64,000 nucleotides of DNA. It comes from JADFMN01 sp964529975 (GTDB taxonomy: Bacteria; Armatimonadota; Fimbriimonadia; Fimbriimonadales; Fimbriimonadaceae). Shown one piece after another: positions 1 through 9,464 of this stretch. The notes beneath the pieces are model-generated. The model saw only the letters and a program-made list of their open reading frames with translations. It did no database searches and had not been told where the DNA came from. Both the position numbers and the translations under genes were made by a program. The stretch spans positions 1 through 64,000 of the forward strand of contig CAZGXW010000002.1 of assembly GCA_964529975.1 (NCBI GenBank), in the 5' to 3' direction. Position 1 is the stretch's first letter. Each line of letters opens with the position of its first letter.

Positions 1-18
1 AGCCGGTTTGAGCCTGTT

Positions 19-150
19 TCCAGGCGTTTTTGGAGGGTTTCCAGGCGTTCCTGGACCGGGTCCAGGCGAGTTTGGAGAGGGTCCAGTCGCGACTGGTGCG
101 GCTCCAGGCGAGCCGGGCGTGGGTCCAGCCGGATTTGGCGAGTGTCCAGG
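19..150. repeat. Degenerate 21-bp tandem repeat
   Basis: Units beginning tccagg occur at 19, 40, 61, 82, 103, 124 and 145, exactly 21 bp apart, with the remaining bases variable. The array may extend past the window start. Read on the minus strand in one frame it gives a heptad pattern of the type x-R-L-D/E-P/T-x-Q, and another frame gives a Pro/Gly-rich pattern. No frame has a clear start codon with a ribosome-binding site here. It lies just downstream of the dehydrogenase gene. It could be the beginning of a coiled-coil or low-complexity gene, or a non-coding minisatellite. Confidence 0.7.
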
Positions 151-181
151 AGTTTTTTGTCGTCGTCCGGGGACGGGATTT

Positions 182-1366
182 TTACATGCCGGCGGGGGAC
201 ATTTCGTGCGTGACTTTGATGCGCACGTCGATGCCGCGCTTGATGAGCTCTTGGAGGAACGCTGTGCCGGTCATGGCGTTCTCGTATCGCACGGCTCCTT
301 TTTCGACGCGTCCTTGCGCGACCTCTTGCGCGATGATCGACGTGGAGAAGCCGGTGAGCCGCTCCATCGATGTGAAGCCGGTCTCGCGGTCCTGCCTGTC
401 GAAGATGTCGATCTGGATCGCTGTCGGTCGTCCGTCCTTGACGCCGACGCCGACGCCGCGCACGGCGCAGAGGTCCTCGTCGACGAACTTCTCAAGTTCG
501 GGGCCGAAGACTTCGCAGAACACTTTCTTGGGGACGACGTTGCAGTCGCCGACCTTGATCGCCTCCTCGCGCCAGAAGCCGAAGTCCTTGAAGATGCGCA
601 TGAGCGCGCAGTGGCCGGGATAGCGGATGGTCTTGTACTCGTAGTTGCGGACCTTGTCCTGCAGGGTGTAGGGCGCGGTCGATGTTCCGCCGCTGGTGGT
701 GAACGCCTCCATCTCGCCGAGTTGCTGGATGTGCAGCGTTTCTAGTTCGTCGAGCGTGTCGATCTTGATGATCTCGCCCTCGCGCAGTGCGACGGCCTGG
801 TAGTCGTACTCCGTCACGAGCCCTTCCATGTTGAAGGTGAGTTTGTAGTTGAAGGGCGGGACCGGGTTTTGTGGGAGCACGCCGCAGTAAAGTTTCACGC
901 TGTCGCACTCGTCGAGGTTCTCGACCATGTAGAGGCCGAGGTTGTTGACGAGCCCCGGCGCGAGGCCGGTGTCGGGGACGAGGGATATCTCGGCGGCCTT
1001 GGCCTGTCCGTCGAGGTCCAGCGTCTTCATGGTGACGTCGGTGTTGCCGCCGAGGTCGACCATGTCTGTGATCGTCTCGATCGCGACCTTGGCGACGTGG
1101 GGGTGCATCCAGTAGGGGAGGCAACTCACGACGACGTCGACGTCGTTGAGGAACTCGGCGAGGCCCGCCTCGTCCATCGCGTTGACCTCGTGGGGCTCGC
1201 AGGCTTCACGGCCGACCAGTTTGTTCACGCGGTCGCTGGCGGCTCGGGCCTGCGCGATCGAGAGGTCGCCCATGAGGATGCGGTCCGTCCCGGCGAACTT
1301 GGCAAGGTCGTACGCGGCGGCAGTGCCCTGCATTCCAGAGCCGAGGATCGCGAAAGTGTTGGTCAT
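182..1366 (-). CDS. Saccharopine dehydrogenase family / lysine 6-dehydrogenase-like protein
   Basis: This 394-aa protein opens with a Rossmann dinucleotide-binding loop (AILGSGMQGTAAAYDLA, residues 6-22) typical of the saccharopine dehydrogenase NADP-binding domain. The C-terminal half matches the catalytic fold of that family. Relatives are L-lysine 6-dehydrogenases and saccharopine reductases, which work in cytoplasmic lysine catabolism, but the substrate cannot be fixed from sequence alone. It is the second gene of a minus-strand pair, starting 51 bp after the S41 protease gene. No obvious terminator follows; a 21-bp tandem repeat begins 30 bp beyond its stop. Confidence 0.8.
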   Translation of the reverse strand: MTNTFAILGSGMQGTAAAYDLAKFAGTDRILMGDLSIAQARAASDRVNKLVGREACEPHEVNAMDEAGLAEFLNDVDVVVSCLPYWMHPHVAKVAIETITDMVDLGGNTDVTMKTLDLDGQAKAAEISLVPDTGLAPGLVNNLGLYMVENLDECDSVKLYCGVLPQNPVPPFNYKLTFNMEGLVTEYDYQAVALREGEIIKIDTLDELETLHIQQLGEMEAFTTSGGTSTAPYTLQDKVRNYEYKTIRYPGHCALMRIFKDFGFWREEAIKVGDCNVVPKKVFCEVFGPELEKFVDEDLCAVRGVGVGVKDGRPTAIQIDIFDRQDRETGFTSMERLTGFSTSIIAQEVAQGRVEKGAVRYENAMTGTAFLQELIKRGIDVRIKVTHEMSPAGM

Positions 1367-1417
1367 GGGCCGCGCGAGAGGTTACCTAGGCGGCTTTGGC
1401 GTACCCGGACGGGCTGC

Positions 1418-2560
1418 CTAGCGCGCCATAGCGAGCACTTCGAGGGCTTTCTCGATGAACGGGTCGCGGCCTTCGGTGGGCTTGTCGAGGACGATGAAGT
1501 CGGGCTCGACGCCGACGCCTTCGAGCCTCACGTCGTCCACTTCCAGGTCGACCATAGGGATCTCGACGACCGCCCAGTCGCCCAGCATGAGCGGGCTGGT
1601 GCCGAGGACGTTGCCGCCTGTGGTCACGCCGACGAGGGTCGCGCGCTTGGACTTTTTGAGGATGAACGCGAGCACTTCTTTCGCGCTGCGGCTGCCTTCG
1701 TTGACGATCAGCACGAGCGGCTTTTGGTAGCCGAACTGCTGGACGACGCCGTTTCCATTGATCATCCATTCGAGTTTCGCCTCGGGCCGGAAGAACGGGT
1801 CGGCGTAGCCCTCGGGGCGACCACCAAACCCGTCGCGGATGTCGAGGATGAATCCGTCGGTGTTCATCCCGCGCCCGTAGACGAACGCGCTGAGCGCGTT
1901 TTTGAAGTCCTCCTTCGCCATCGTCCAGAGGTGGAAGTAGGCGTACCTCTTGCCGTTGCGCTCGATGATGCGCCCGCTGTTGCGCGTGGCTTGCAGGAAC
2001 ATCGCCATGCCCTCGCTCTCTTCGACCTGTATCGTCACGTTTCTTGTAGCCGTGCCGCGCTTTACGCGGAACGTCGCTTCTTTGCCGACGAGCGGTTTGA
2101 GCGAATCGACCGGCGAGAACGGCTGGCCGTTGACCGTCTCGATCACGTCGCCCGCGAGGATGCCTGCCTTCTCCGCCGCCATCCCATCGAGCACCATCGC
2201 GACCGCGTTTCCGCGCCCGAACCACGCGCCGATGTGCGGCATCGGTCTTGGCTTGCCCCCTGGCACCAATTCTCCCAGCGTGTAGAACCCTTGGTCCGAC
2301 TCGGTCAGGAAGTCGAAGTGTGAGTCGCCGAACTCGTCGATCATCCGCACGACCGCGTCGCGGAACTCGTTGCGGGACTTGGCCTTGCTCGCGATCGGCC
2401 CGTACTTGGTCAGCAGGCCCTCCATGTCGTCCTTGCGGGCGACCCGGGCGTAGTAGCGGGCTCGGATGGTGGACTCGGTCTGCCGCCAGGCCTGGGCGAA
2501 GTCCTCGGCCTGCTGGGCAGGGGCCAAGGCTAGGAAGGCGACGAGTGCGGTCAGGCTCAT
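1418..2560 (-). CDS. S41 family peptidase with PDZ domain
   Basis: A short hydrophobic N-terminus (MSLTALVAFLALAPAQQ) looks like a signal peptide, so the 380-aa protein is probably exported. A PDZ-like domain (about residues 105-165, GMAAEKAGILAGDVI) precedes the S41 catalytic region. The nucleophile segment is VNEGSRSAKEVLAF. The later segment reads LVGVTTGGNVLG, so the lysine of the Tsp/CtpA Ser-Lys dyad is absent. This resembles the S41B (tricorn/IRBP-type) subgroup, which uses a different catalytic set. Substrate unknown. It lies upstream of, and probably is co-transcribed with, the dehydrogenase gene. Confidence 0.8.
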   Translation of the reverse strand: MSLTALVAFLALAPAQQAEDFAQAWRQTESTIRARYYARVARKDDMEGLLTKYGPIASKAKSRNEFRDAVVRMIDEFGDSHFDFLTESDQGFYTLGELVPGGKPRPMPHIGAWFGRGNAVAMVLDGMAAEKAGILAGDVIETVNGQPFSPVDSLKPLVGKEATFRVKRGTATRNVTIQVEESEGMAMFLQATRNSGRIIERNGKRYAYFHLWTMAKEDFKNALSAFVYGRGMNTDGFILDIRDGFGGRPEGYADPFFRPEAKLEWMINGNGVVQQFGYQKPLVLIVNEGSRSAKEVLAFILKKSKRATLVGVTTGGNVLGTSPLMLGDWAVVEIPMVDLEVDDVRLEGVGVEPDFIVLDKPTEGRDPFIEKALEVLAMAR

Positions 2561-2664
2561 GACAGGAGTATTACCGACGTCCTGGGGGTGCCGGGTTCCA
2601 GGGGTATCCTCGTGGGCCTGTGGGAGGCCAGGCTCGACCCGGCCGCAGGACCACGGAGGTCAAC

Positions 2665-3390
2665 ATGGCCAAGAAAGCAAAAAAGAAGTCCCTCCATTCG
2701 CAGCGCTTCACTGCGCTCTCCAAGGGCGTTGACGCCCTCAAACTCCACTCCGTCGAAGAGGCGATCACGCTCGTCAAGCAGAACGCCACTGCGAAGTTTC
2801 CCGAGAGCATCGACATCGCCCTGCGGCTCGGCGTCGACCCCAAGAAGGGAGAACAGAACGTCCGAGGAACGACCAACCTTCCCCACGGCACGGGCAAGAA
2901 CAAGACCGTCGCTGTGCTCGCCAGCGGCGACGACCTCAAAGCCGCAGAGGCCGCGGGCGCGGACTTCGTCGGCGAAGAGGACATGATCAAGAAGGTCCAA
3001 GAAGGCTGGAAGGACTTCGACGTCATGCTCGCGACCGACGCAATGGCGCCGCAAATCGGAAAGATCGGTCGCTTCCTTGGCCCACGCACGCCGAACAAGC
3101 GCAACGGCACCGTCACCAACGACATCGCGAAAGCGGTCAAGGAGATCAAGGGTGCGAGCCGCATCGAGTACCGCATCGACAAAGCCGGGATCGTCCACCT
3201 GGGCATCGGCAAGTCGACGTTCAGCGAGGACCAACTCAAGGACAACTTGCGCGCCGCGCTCGACGCGGTCATCCGTGCGAAGCCCGCAAGCTCTAAGGGC
3301 AGGTACCTGAACACCGTCACCATCAGCAGCACGATGGGCCCTGGTGTGAAGGTCGACCCCAACCTCGCGAGCAAGTTCGCCGGCCACTAG
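2665..3390 (+). CDS. rplA: 50S ribosomal protein L1
   Basis: The 241-aa protein is full-length L1: lysine-rich N-terminus, the VRGTTNLPHGTGK segment, and the conserved GPRTPNKRNGTVT and SSTMGPGVKVD blocks. L1 binds 23S rRNA at the mobile L1 stalk near the E site. The ATG at 2665 is chosen because GGAGG sits 6 bases upstream; an in-frame ATG at 2620 lacks one and would add 15 non-conserved residues. Unlike the usual rplK-rplA-rplJ-rplL cluster, rplA stands alone here. Its stop overlaps the stop of the converging nitrilase gene by 4 bp. Confidence 0.97.
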   Translation: MAKKAKKKSLHSQRFTALSKGVDALKLHSVEEAITLVKQNATAKFPESIDIALRLGVDPKKGEQNVRGTTNLPHGTGKNKTVAVLASGDDLKAAEAAGADFVGEEDMIKKVQEGWKDFDVMLATDAMAPQIGKIGRFLGPRTPNKRNGTVTNDIAKAVKEIKGASRIEYRIDKAGIVHLGIGKSTFSEDQLKDNLRAALDAVIRAKPASSKGRYLNTVTISSTMGPGVKVDPNLASKFAGH

Positions 3391-4250
3391 CGCCGACGCT
3401 TCTTCGCCAGTTTCAGCACCGCTTCCCAAGACCCTTCGAGGTCGGCCAGGAGCGGTGCTTTTGTTCGAGCGATCTCGATCAGGTCGGGGTCGATCGTCGC
3501 GACGACCATGTGCTCGTCCAAGACGTCTCCCTTCGCGAGACGCTCGCCGTAAGGATCGTAGATCACGCTCCCGCCAGCAAGCCCCTTGCCACCCTCAAAC
3601 CCCGTGAGCATGGCGCTCATGGTGTACAGCCCGTGCTCCTCGCTCATCGCGCGGACCATGCGCTCGTACCGATCGACGTTCGCGGGCTCACCGCCTGCAA
3701 AACCCCTGGCAGGGGACGCGATCAACGCGCAAACGACCTGGGCGCCCTGTAACGCGAGGATCGTCCCGAGGACCGAGTGCCAGACGTCCTCGCAGATCAG
3801 CACGCCGATGCGACCAAGGCGCGTGTGAAACAGACCAAGATCAGTGCCGCGTGCGACATACCGATCTTCGTCGAAGACCGTGTAGGTCGGCAAAAAGAAC
3901 TTTCTGTAGACGCCGACAGTCTTCGACCGACCCTTCTCAAAAGTGAAACACCCCGCGCTGTTGTACGGCTGGCCGCTCGCCTTTTCATAGAACCCGACGA
4001 TCACGTCGACGGCCTTGGGCAAGCCCTCCAATCGGCGCGCCAATTCGCACCTCACTTCGTCGCTGCTGAGCGCGTTCTCGTTCGCCCCACCCTGCACGTA
4101 GTAGCCACTGACCGAAGTCTCGGGAAAAAGCACAAGGTCCGCGTCCTCATCCCTAACGGCCTGGGCCGCGATCTCGGCCATGCGGTCGAGGTTGTGTGCG
4201 ATCCTCCCCATTTCGGGCCGGAACTGCACGCTTGCGGCGCGGAACGCCAT
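3387..4250 (-). CDS. Carbon-nitrogen hydrolase (nitrilase superfamily)
   Basis: The 287-aa protein carries the Glu-Lys-Cys triad of the nitrilase superfamily: Glu in LVLFPETSVSGYY, Lys in YRKFFLPTY, and Cys in VLICEDVWHS. These enzymes hydrolyse amides or nitriles in the cytoplasm through a Cys thioester. The CEDVWHS context resembles the glutaminase/NAD-synthetase-like amidase branch, but no synthetase domain is present, so the substrate is open. It is the last gene of the minus-strand operon, 9 bp after the AddA-like helicase stop. Confidence 0.88.
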   Translation of the reverse strand: MAFRAASVQFRPEMGRIAHNLDRMAEIAAQAVRDEDADLVLFPETSVSGYYVQGGANENALSSDEVRCELARRLEGLPKAVDVIVGFYEKASGQPYNSAGCFTFEKGRSKTVGVYRKFFLPTYTVFDEDRYVARGTDLGLFHTRLGRIGVLICEDVWHSVLGTILALQGAQVVCALIASPARGFAGGEPANVDRYERMVRAMSEEHGLYTMSAMLTGFEGGKGLAGGSVIYDPYGERLAKGDVLDEHMVVATIDPDLIEIARTKAPLLADLEGSWEAVLKLAKKRRR

Positions 4251-4259
4251 GCCCGGATT

Positions 4260-6569
4260 CTACTCCAGCAGGCTGCGCACGACCAGACCAGGCCGCTCGT
4301 CGTCGTGGAGCCCCAGCCGGGCCGTCACGAGCCCCGCCGGAGTCTTTTCGTTGGGAGTCGTCGAAGTCACGACGCACAGCCGTTCCTTTGCACGCGTCAT
4401 TCCGACGTAGAGCACTCGGAGTTCCTCCCTTCGCTCGATGTCGTCCAACTTCCACCTCATCCACTTCCAGGCGATGGTCTCCGTCTTGCCAAACTTGGTG
4501 ACGACGATCCCAGTGCGCGCGTCGATCACGATGTCGCCGACGCGCTTCGCAAACCGCTTGTGCGTGTCCGGCAGCACGACGGCCTTGAACTCGAGGCCCT
4601 TCGCGCGGTGGATCGTCATGAGCGTCACGGCGTCGGCGTCCTCATCGATGCTAGGTGCGTCGCCCTCGCGGTGCCTGAGTTCCTGCACCTGGCGGATGCG
4701 CTCGGCGAACCGCTGCGCGTTTAGCAGCGGCTCGTCCGCCGCGATGGTGAAGAGTTTGCGCACGTTTGCGAGGGTTTGCGCGCCGTTCTTGCGCGAGGCC
4801 ACGACTCTCAAGTAGTCCGTCTCGCGGAAGAGGTCGGAGAGCACCTCCCAAGCCGGCACTCGCGCTGCGAACGGCGAGATCGCCTTGTGCCACTTGAGGA
4901 ACCGGTCGATCTTCTCGCGGTCCTCGGCGACCGGAGGCTCGAAGGACGCGAGCGCCTCGATCACTGGCCGCTGCTTTGCGAGCAACACGACGGAGTCGAG
5001 GCTCAGCCCGACGAACGGACTGTGCAGGAGCGCGAGCAGTTGGAAGTCCGAGTACGGGTTGGCCAGGCTGTCGAGCGCGTTCGCGACGTCGCGGACTTCC
5101 AAACGCGTATAGAACCGCTCCGAACCGCCGATCACGCGCGTTGCGATCCCGAGCGCGGTCAATCGGTCGGCGATCTCGTGCGAGGCGAAGTTCATGCGCG
5201 TGAGCACAGCGATGTCCCTCGCTTGCAGCCCTTCCTTGATCAATTGCTGGATGCCCGTCGCGACCGCCTGCGTGTTCTTGGTGTCCATCGGCCAAGACTC
5301 GACGCCCTGATAGCCGACCTCGTCGTCTGCAAACGGGTCGTCCCCTGCGCCCGTCGTCGGTTCCGACATGTGTTGGTAATCTTCGGGCCAGACGCGACCG
5401 AACAGATCGTCGACGAACCGCAGGATGCCCGGCACCGACCGGTGGTTCTTCGCAAGGCGCAGGCTCGGCTTCGCCGCGGTCCTCGCGATGAACAGTTCTC
5501 GGTCGGCGAGGCGAAAGCCGTAAATGCTCTGCTGGGGATCGCCGACCATCATCTCGCTCCCGATCTGCATCGCGTTGAGCAGCCGGTACTGCACCGGGTT
5601 GACGTCCTGCGCCTCGTCCACTAGGAGCGCCTTGTACTGCTTGCGAACGCGGTTGGCGACTTCTGGGGACTCTTCCACCAACCGGACCCCGCGAGCCTCG
5701 AGAAACGTGAAGTCGAACTCTTGCCTGTCCTCCATCTGCGTGTCGATCCAGCCCCAAGCGAGCAGAGCGAGTTTCATCAGCCCGCACGTGTGCTCGGCGG
5801 CCTGCTGGTCGTAGAGGTTGAACGACGGCTTCAACCACTCAGGCACACGAAAGCCCTTCTGCTTGATGAGAGTCGACAGTTGCTTGGCCGCAACATCGCT
5901 GGCAGCGGACATCACAACGTCAGAGACATCGATCGGCAACTCCTGGGCGAGGTGCGTGCGCCAGGCCCGCACGACGGTCTCTGGCGATGCGTAGATCTCT
6001 CGCAACGCGTCGGGAGAGTGTCCAGACCCGCGCAGTTGCGCCAACGTTTGGCGGATCGCATCGCCAAGTTTCGCATGGACCGTGTGCGTCGCGTTGTAGA
6101 CGTGGCGCCCAGCGAGATAAGAAACGAGGTTGCTCTCGTCCGTCTCCTCCTCCATCTCCGATGCGAGGCAATACCGCACGGACTCCTCGATCAACGAAGC
6201 GACGCTCGATTCGGGCATAACCGTGAAGCCAGGGTCGATCCCCGCCGCGAGCGAGTTCTCGCGCAAGATTCTCTCGCACAGGCTGTGGATCGTTTGGATC
6301 GGGCCCGTTTCCGCGATCTGCGCGTCCTCAGTCCGCCCGATCGCACCCAGTTCGGCGACGATTCGCAGTTTCATCTCTGCCGCAGCCTTCCGCGTAAACG
6401 TGATCGTCAGAATCTGGTCCGGACGCAGGCCCTCCTCCGTGACGAGCCGCAGGTATCGCTGCACGAGGACTGTCGTCTTCCCAGATCCTGCAGAGGCACG
6501 AAGCGTGAACGAGTCGTGGCCCGCACCGATGGCCTCTTGCTGCTCCGAGGTCGGGCTGATGCGGTTCAA
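4260..6569 (-). CDS. UvrD/AddA-like superfamily 1 DNA helicase, no nuclease domain
   Basis: A 769-aa SF1A helicase. It shows the Q motif (PTSEQQEAI), Walker A (ASAGSGKTT), motif Ia (TFTRKAAAEM), Walker B (LLVDEAQD), motif III (GDPQQSIYGF), and the C-terminal motifs TIHRAKGLEFK and VGMTRAKERL. The TTG start at 6569 is preferred: it overlaps the upstream gene's TGA (TCTTGA) and has AGGGAGGA upstream. A longer frame to 6653 would lie inside the upstream gene. AddA proteins are usually about 1200 aa with a C-terminal nuclease; here the protein ends right after the helicase core. Likely the helicase subunit of an AddAB/AdnAB-like repair complex. Confidence 0.9.
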   Translation of the reverse strand: MNRISPTSEQQEAIGAGHDSFTLRASAGSGKTTVLVQRYLRLVTEEGLRPDQILTITFTRKAAAEMKLRIVAELGAIGRTEDAQIAETGPIQTIHSLCERILRENSLAAGIDPGFTVMPESSVASLIEESVRYCLASEMEEETDESNLVSYLAGRHVYNATHTVHAKLGDAIRQTLAQLRGSGHSPDALREIYASPETVVRAWRTHLAQELPIDVSDVVMSAASDVAAKQLSTLIKQKGFRVPEWLKPSFNLYDQQAAEHTCGLMKLALLAWGWIDTQMEDRQEFDFTFLEARGVRLVEESPEVANRVRKQYKALLVDEAQDVNPVQYRLLNAMQIGSEMMVGDPQQSIYGFRLADRELFIARTAAKPSLRLAKNHRSVPGILRFVDDLFGRVWPEDYQHMSEPTTGAGDDPFADDEVGYQGVESWPMDTKNTQAVATGIQQLIKEGLQARDIAVLTRMNFASHEIADRLTALGIATRVIGGSERFYTRLEVRDVANALDSLANPYSDFQLLALLHSPFVGLSLDSVVLLAKQRPVIEALASFEPPVAEDREKIDRFLKWHKAISPFAARVPAWEVLSDLFRETDYLRVVASRKNGAQTLANVRKLFTIAADEPLLNAQRFAERIRQVQELRHREGDAPSIDEDADAVTLMTIHRAKGLEFKAVVLPDTHKRFAKRVGDIVIDARTGIVVTKFGKTETIAWKWMRWKLDDIERREELRVLYVGMTRAKERLCVVTSTTPNEKTPAGLVTARLGLHDDERPGLVVRSLLE

Positions 6570-9463
6570 GAGTCTTCCTCCCTCGGCTCTTCTTGCACCT
6601 CTCCGAAGACCTTTGAGACCCGACAGATCTCGCCATAGGGACACGGTTCGCAATGGTCTCCAGGCGTGGCTCGCATTTCGCCGGCCGATAGCACGTCGAT
6701 CGACTCGCGAAGCCTTCGTTTCACATTCTGGAAGAACACATCGCGACTGTCGGAGATGCGCACGACCTCGAGGCCGCCGATCGGGTCCTTCTTCAGCGAT
6801 GCCCGAATGTCCTTGAATCCCGCGAGAACGCGCCTACCGTCCATGCCGTCGACTTCGACGGCCGGGTTTCGCGGCGGCAAATGCATCTGCGTCATCAGGT
6901 AGAGCCCGTAGAGGAAGGCGTCCTCGTTGTCTTCGGGTACTTCTGTGATCTCAGTAAGGTTCGGTGCGCCACTGTCGAAAAAGCGCATCACCGTGAAAGC
7001 GCGGCGCTGTGTGAGCGATGGCACGCGGCCCTTTAACCTCACCTTAGTTCCACCAATAGGAATCTCGTTGCGAAGGCCGTGCTCGTCTAGCGAGACGTCC
7101 GTCCACGTCTGCTCACCCTCTTCGGTCCAGAGGTCGCGCGAGCGGAACTCTCGGTCGACCCACTCTCCGGCGAGACGTCGCGCTGCGGCGCTCAACATGG
7201 CGAGTTCCCACGCCTCGAACTCGGGGTACATCTGGTCGAGGTAGTCGTCGATGACGCGCTCCAAGGCGTCGGCGGCAGCCTGTTTGTCGCCGTTCATGAC
7301 CAGGCGCGCTAGCGCGGGCAGGTCACGCAGGCTGCGCATCAAACGGCGCCTTGCCGGAGGTCGGACGTCGAGCCGATACCGGAAAGTGGACTGGAACGGG
7401 CATACGAGGGCGCGAGCGAGTTCTTCCGGAGAAACACCGTCTTCCAGCACGGGCTGGACTGCGGACCGCGAGAGGGGCACCTTGAGCGACGGTTCGTCGA
7501 AGCCGACCTTTTCAATGTCGAGCGACCGACGGATGGCTACGTCTGCCTCCGCACGGCACTCGCCAGTAAGAGGAACGATCTCGGAGCGGTGGCGCGTCAC
7601 TTGCTTGACGGGGCGACTGCACGCGCGAGCGATCGCATCGAGATAGAACGCCTTGACGTTGTCTCGCTGGTCGTCGGTCTGCGGATAACTGAAGACGAGC
7701 CTTGTTGACGCGGCGCAACAGATACGCACGAACTCGTCGCGCTCACGTGCCGCTCGGTCGCGAGAATTAGGGAGATCGTAGCGCTTGCCAAGCACGCGCG
7801 CGATCTCAGCCCGATCGTCGTCAAAGAGGATCGGATCCTCGGAACGGCGGCGCGGCAGCGTCCCCTCCAACATTCCAACGACGAACAGCGTGTCGAACTC
7901 CGTCAACGACGACGTGCTCGTCACAAGGCGCACGCCGTGCATCGGTCCCGCAACGACGACGGTCTCGTTCTCCCAAACTCCTGCAGCGTGCCGAACAAAG
8001 CCCTCTAACCCCAGTTCCGGCCTGCCTTCTCTGTCGTACACGTAGGCGATATCGCTGATCGAACGCTGCAACACTGTCTGCGCGTTTACGTCGCGTTGTC
8101 GAGTCCGCGCATCAGGGTCTGCGGCAAAGTCGATCATCTGCGTCCCCCCGACCAGGTCGCGCAGCCTTTGCAGCCATCCGGAGAGCGAACTGCGCGTTGT
8201 CAAGGCGTGCTCGCGCCAATCGAGCACGTGACGGAGCCACTCGAAGTCGGGGCCCTGCTGCTTCGCCCAATCGGCGATCTCCGACCATTGTCTGTCCTTG
8301 GTGGCAAACGCCGCGCGCAACGCTGCAAGGAGTTCATCGTTCTGCTTGAGCCCCGTTCTGAGGTAACTCGACTGCGCCAGCCTTCCTATCGCCCGCACGT
8401 CCTTCCCCGCCAGGACCTGCAATGTCTGCAGGGTGAGCGCCGCAAACCCGTTGGTCAGAAGCGGCGTCGACACGCTTGCTGACAGTGGCAAGCCGAGCCG
8501 TGCTGCAGAGGAGATCAGCAATGGCGCGTATGTCTCGGAGTCTCGCGCAAAGATGCCGAGCCTGTGCGGAAGCACGCCGTCCGCCGTGCGCTCGATACAC
8601 CCGCGGACTGCCCACTCCGCCTCGCTCAAAGGATCGGCTGTGCTCACCACATGGACTTCGGGGTGCTCCTTCGCGACGACATCGCTAAAGAGGGCAGCCG
8701 TCCAACTCGACGCCGACTTGTCCACTTCGACTGAAGTTCCAAGCCGATCAGCACACCGCCGCGTGCCGCCGAACAAGTGGTCTGCACCCTTGACCGTGTC
8801 GACCAATACAACGACTTCGATCCCAAAGCCCGTGATCCAGCGAAGCCACTCCTCGTACAGGGGTTTTTCGGCGTCACCGACGGCTGCAAGCACGCGACGG
8901 ATCGGCAGCGTGGCCTGCGGTGGGATTTCGAGGCAACGTGCCGCCCGGTCAGAAGCGAACTGCCTGTTGGTCTCCTCAAGGATGCGTCGCACGGATTCGT
9001 CGATTTGAACGAGAGACTCGAGTTTTGACGCGAGCGAGCGTTGCGCGTCCTCAATAACGGTCCTGAGAAGGTCGGCAGTCAAGTTCCAGTCTCGGATTTC
9101 ACCTAGCCGGTCGACGATCAGCGCGGAAGTCCCTTTGAACCGCGCAGAGGTGGCAAGCGGCGAATCGCTAGAGAGGTTTTTGGCCACAAGGTCGACCGTC
9201 GCCTCAAGTTGTCCTCTTGGGATAAGCCTTGCGATCGGCTCTCCTAGCATCGTCAGGAACCTGCCGACCAGGTCGCCGAGGGGGGCGACCTCCACGTCGC
9301 AGTCCTCCGGCAGCATGCGGCGGACGGCCTGGAGTTTCGCATCGTCCAGAGCGGTCAGCACGGTGCCTTCTGCGATCCACCGGGCGACGGCCTTGCCGAG
9401 CCCGGGCCCACAAGGCGGGACACCGACCAACCGCAGCCGCCCTTCTGCCATAGTTAGGTTCAT
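6566..9463 (-). CDS. AddB-like subunit with Fe-S cysteines, nuclease site apparently degenerate
   Basis: A 965-aa protein that begins the operon with the AddA-like helicase. The body looks like an inactivated helicase fold, as in AddB. Near residue 688 the ALVCPFQST motif, plus CEPCPYGEIC near residue 938, give the one-plus-three cysteine pattern of the AddB Fe-S nuclease domain. However, where the RecB-type nuclease has G-x-x-D and D-Y-K, this protein reads LKGRVPSL and VMRFFDSG, so the metal-binding acids and the lysine appear lost. The start may be ATG 9463 or 9451; neither has a strong ribosome-binding site. A divergent gene begins only 1 bp away. Confidence 0.75.
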   Translation of the reverse strand: MNLTMAEGRLRLVGVPPCGPGLGKAVARWIAEGTVLTALDDAKLQAVRRMLPEDCDVEVAPLGDLVGRFLTMLGEPIARLIPRGQLEATVDLVAKNLSSDSPLATSARFKGTSALIVDRLGEIRDWNLTADLLRTVIEDAQRSLASKLESLVQIDESVRRILEETNRQFASDRAARCLEIPPQATLPIRRVLAAVGDAEKPLYEEWLRWITGFGIEVVVLVDTVKGADHLFGGTRRCADRLGTSVEVDKSASSWTAALFSDVVAKEHPEVHVVSTADPLSEAEWAVRGCIERTADGVLPHRLGIFARDSETYAPLLISSAARLGLPLSASVSTPLLTNGFAALTLQTLQVLAGKDVRAIGRLAQSSYLRTGLKQNDELLAALRAAFATKDRQWSEIADWAKQQGPDFEWLRHVLDWREHALTTRSSLSGWLQRLRDLVGGTQMIDFAADPDARTRQRDVNAQTVLQRSISDIAYVYDREGRPELGLEGFVRHAAGVWENETVVVAGPMHGVRLVTSTSSLTEFDTLFVVGMLEGTLPRRRSEDPILFDDDRAEIARVLGKRYDLPNSRDRAARERDEFVRICCAASTRLVFSYPQTDDQRDNVKAFYLDAIARACSRPVKQVTRHRSEIVPLTGECRAEADVAIRRSLDIEKVGFDEPSLKVPLSRSAVQPVLEDGVSPEELARALVCPFQSTFRYRLDVRPPARRRLMRSLRDLPALARLVMNGDKQAAADALERVIDDYLDQMYPEFEAWELAMLSAAARRLAGEWVDREFRSRDLWTEEGEQTWTDVSLDEHGLRNEIPIGGTKVRLKGRVPSLTQRRAFTVMRFFDSGAPNLTEITEVPEDNEDAFLYGLYLMTQMHLPPRNPAVEVDGMDGRRVLAGFKDIRASLKKDPIGGLEVVRISDSRDVFFQNVKRRLRESIDVLSAGEMRATPGDHCEPCPYGEICRVSKVFGEVQEEPREEDS

Positions 9464-9464
9464 T

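Noticed and set aside
8..745. Collagen-like Gly-Pro-Val open frame at the window start
   Set aside because: The G-x-y look comes from reading the 21-bp tandem repeat in one frame; the rest is antisense to the dehydrogenase gene.
869..2323. Long plus-strand open frame (484 codons) opposite the dehydrogenase and protease genes
   Set aside because: Its translation is low-complexity His/Val/Asp/Arg text with no domain, and both minus-strand genes have clear family motifs. It is a shadow caused by high GC codon bias.
3777..4724. 315-codon open frame antisense to the nitrilase and helicase genes
   Set aside because: No recognizable motif and fully covered by well-supported genes on the other strand.
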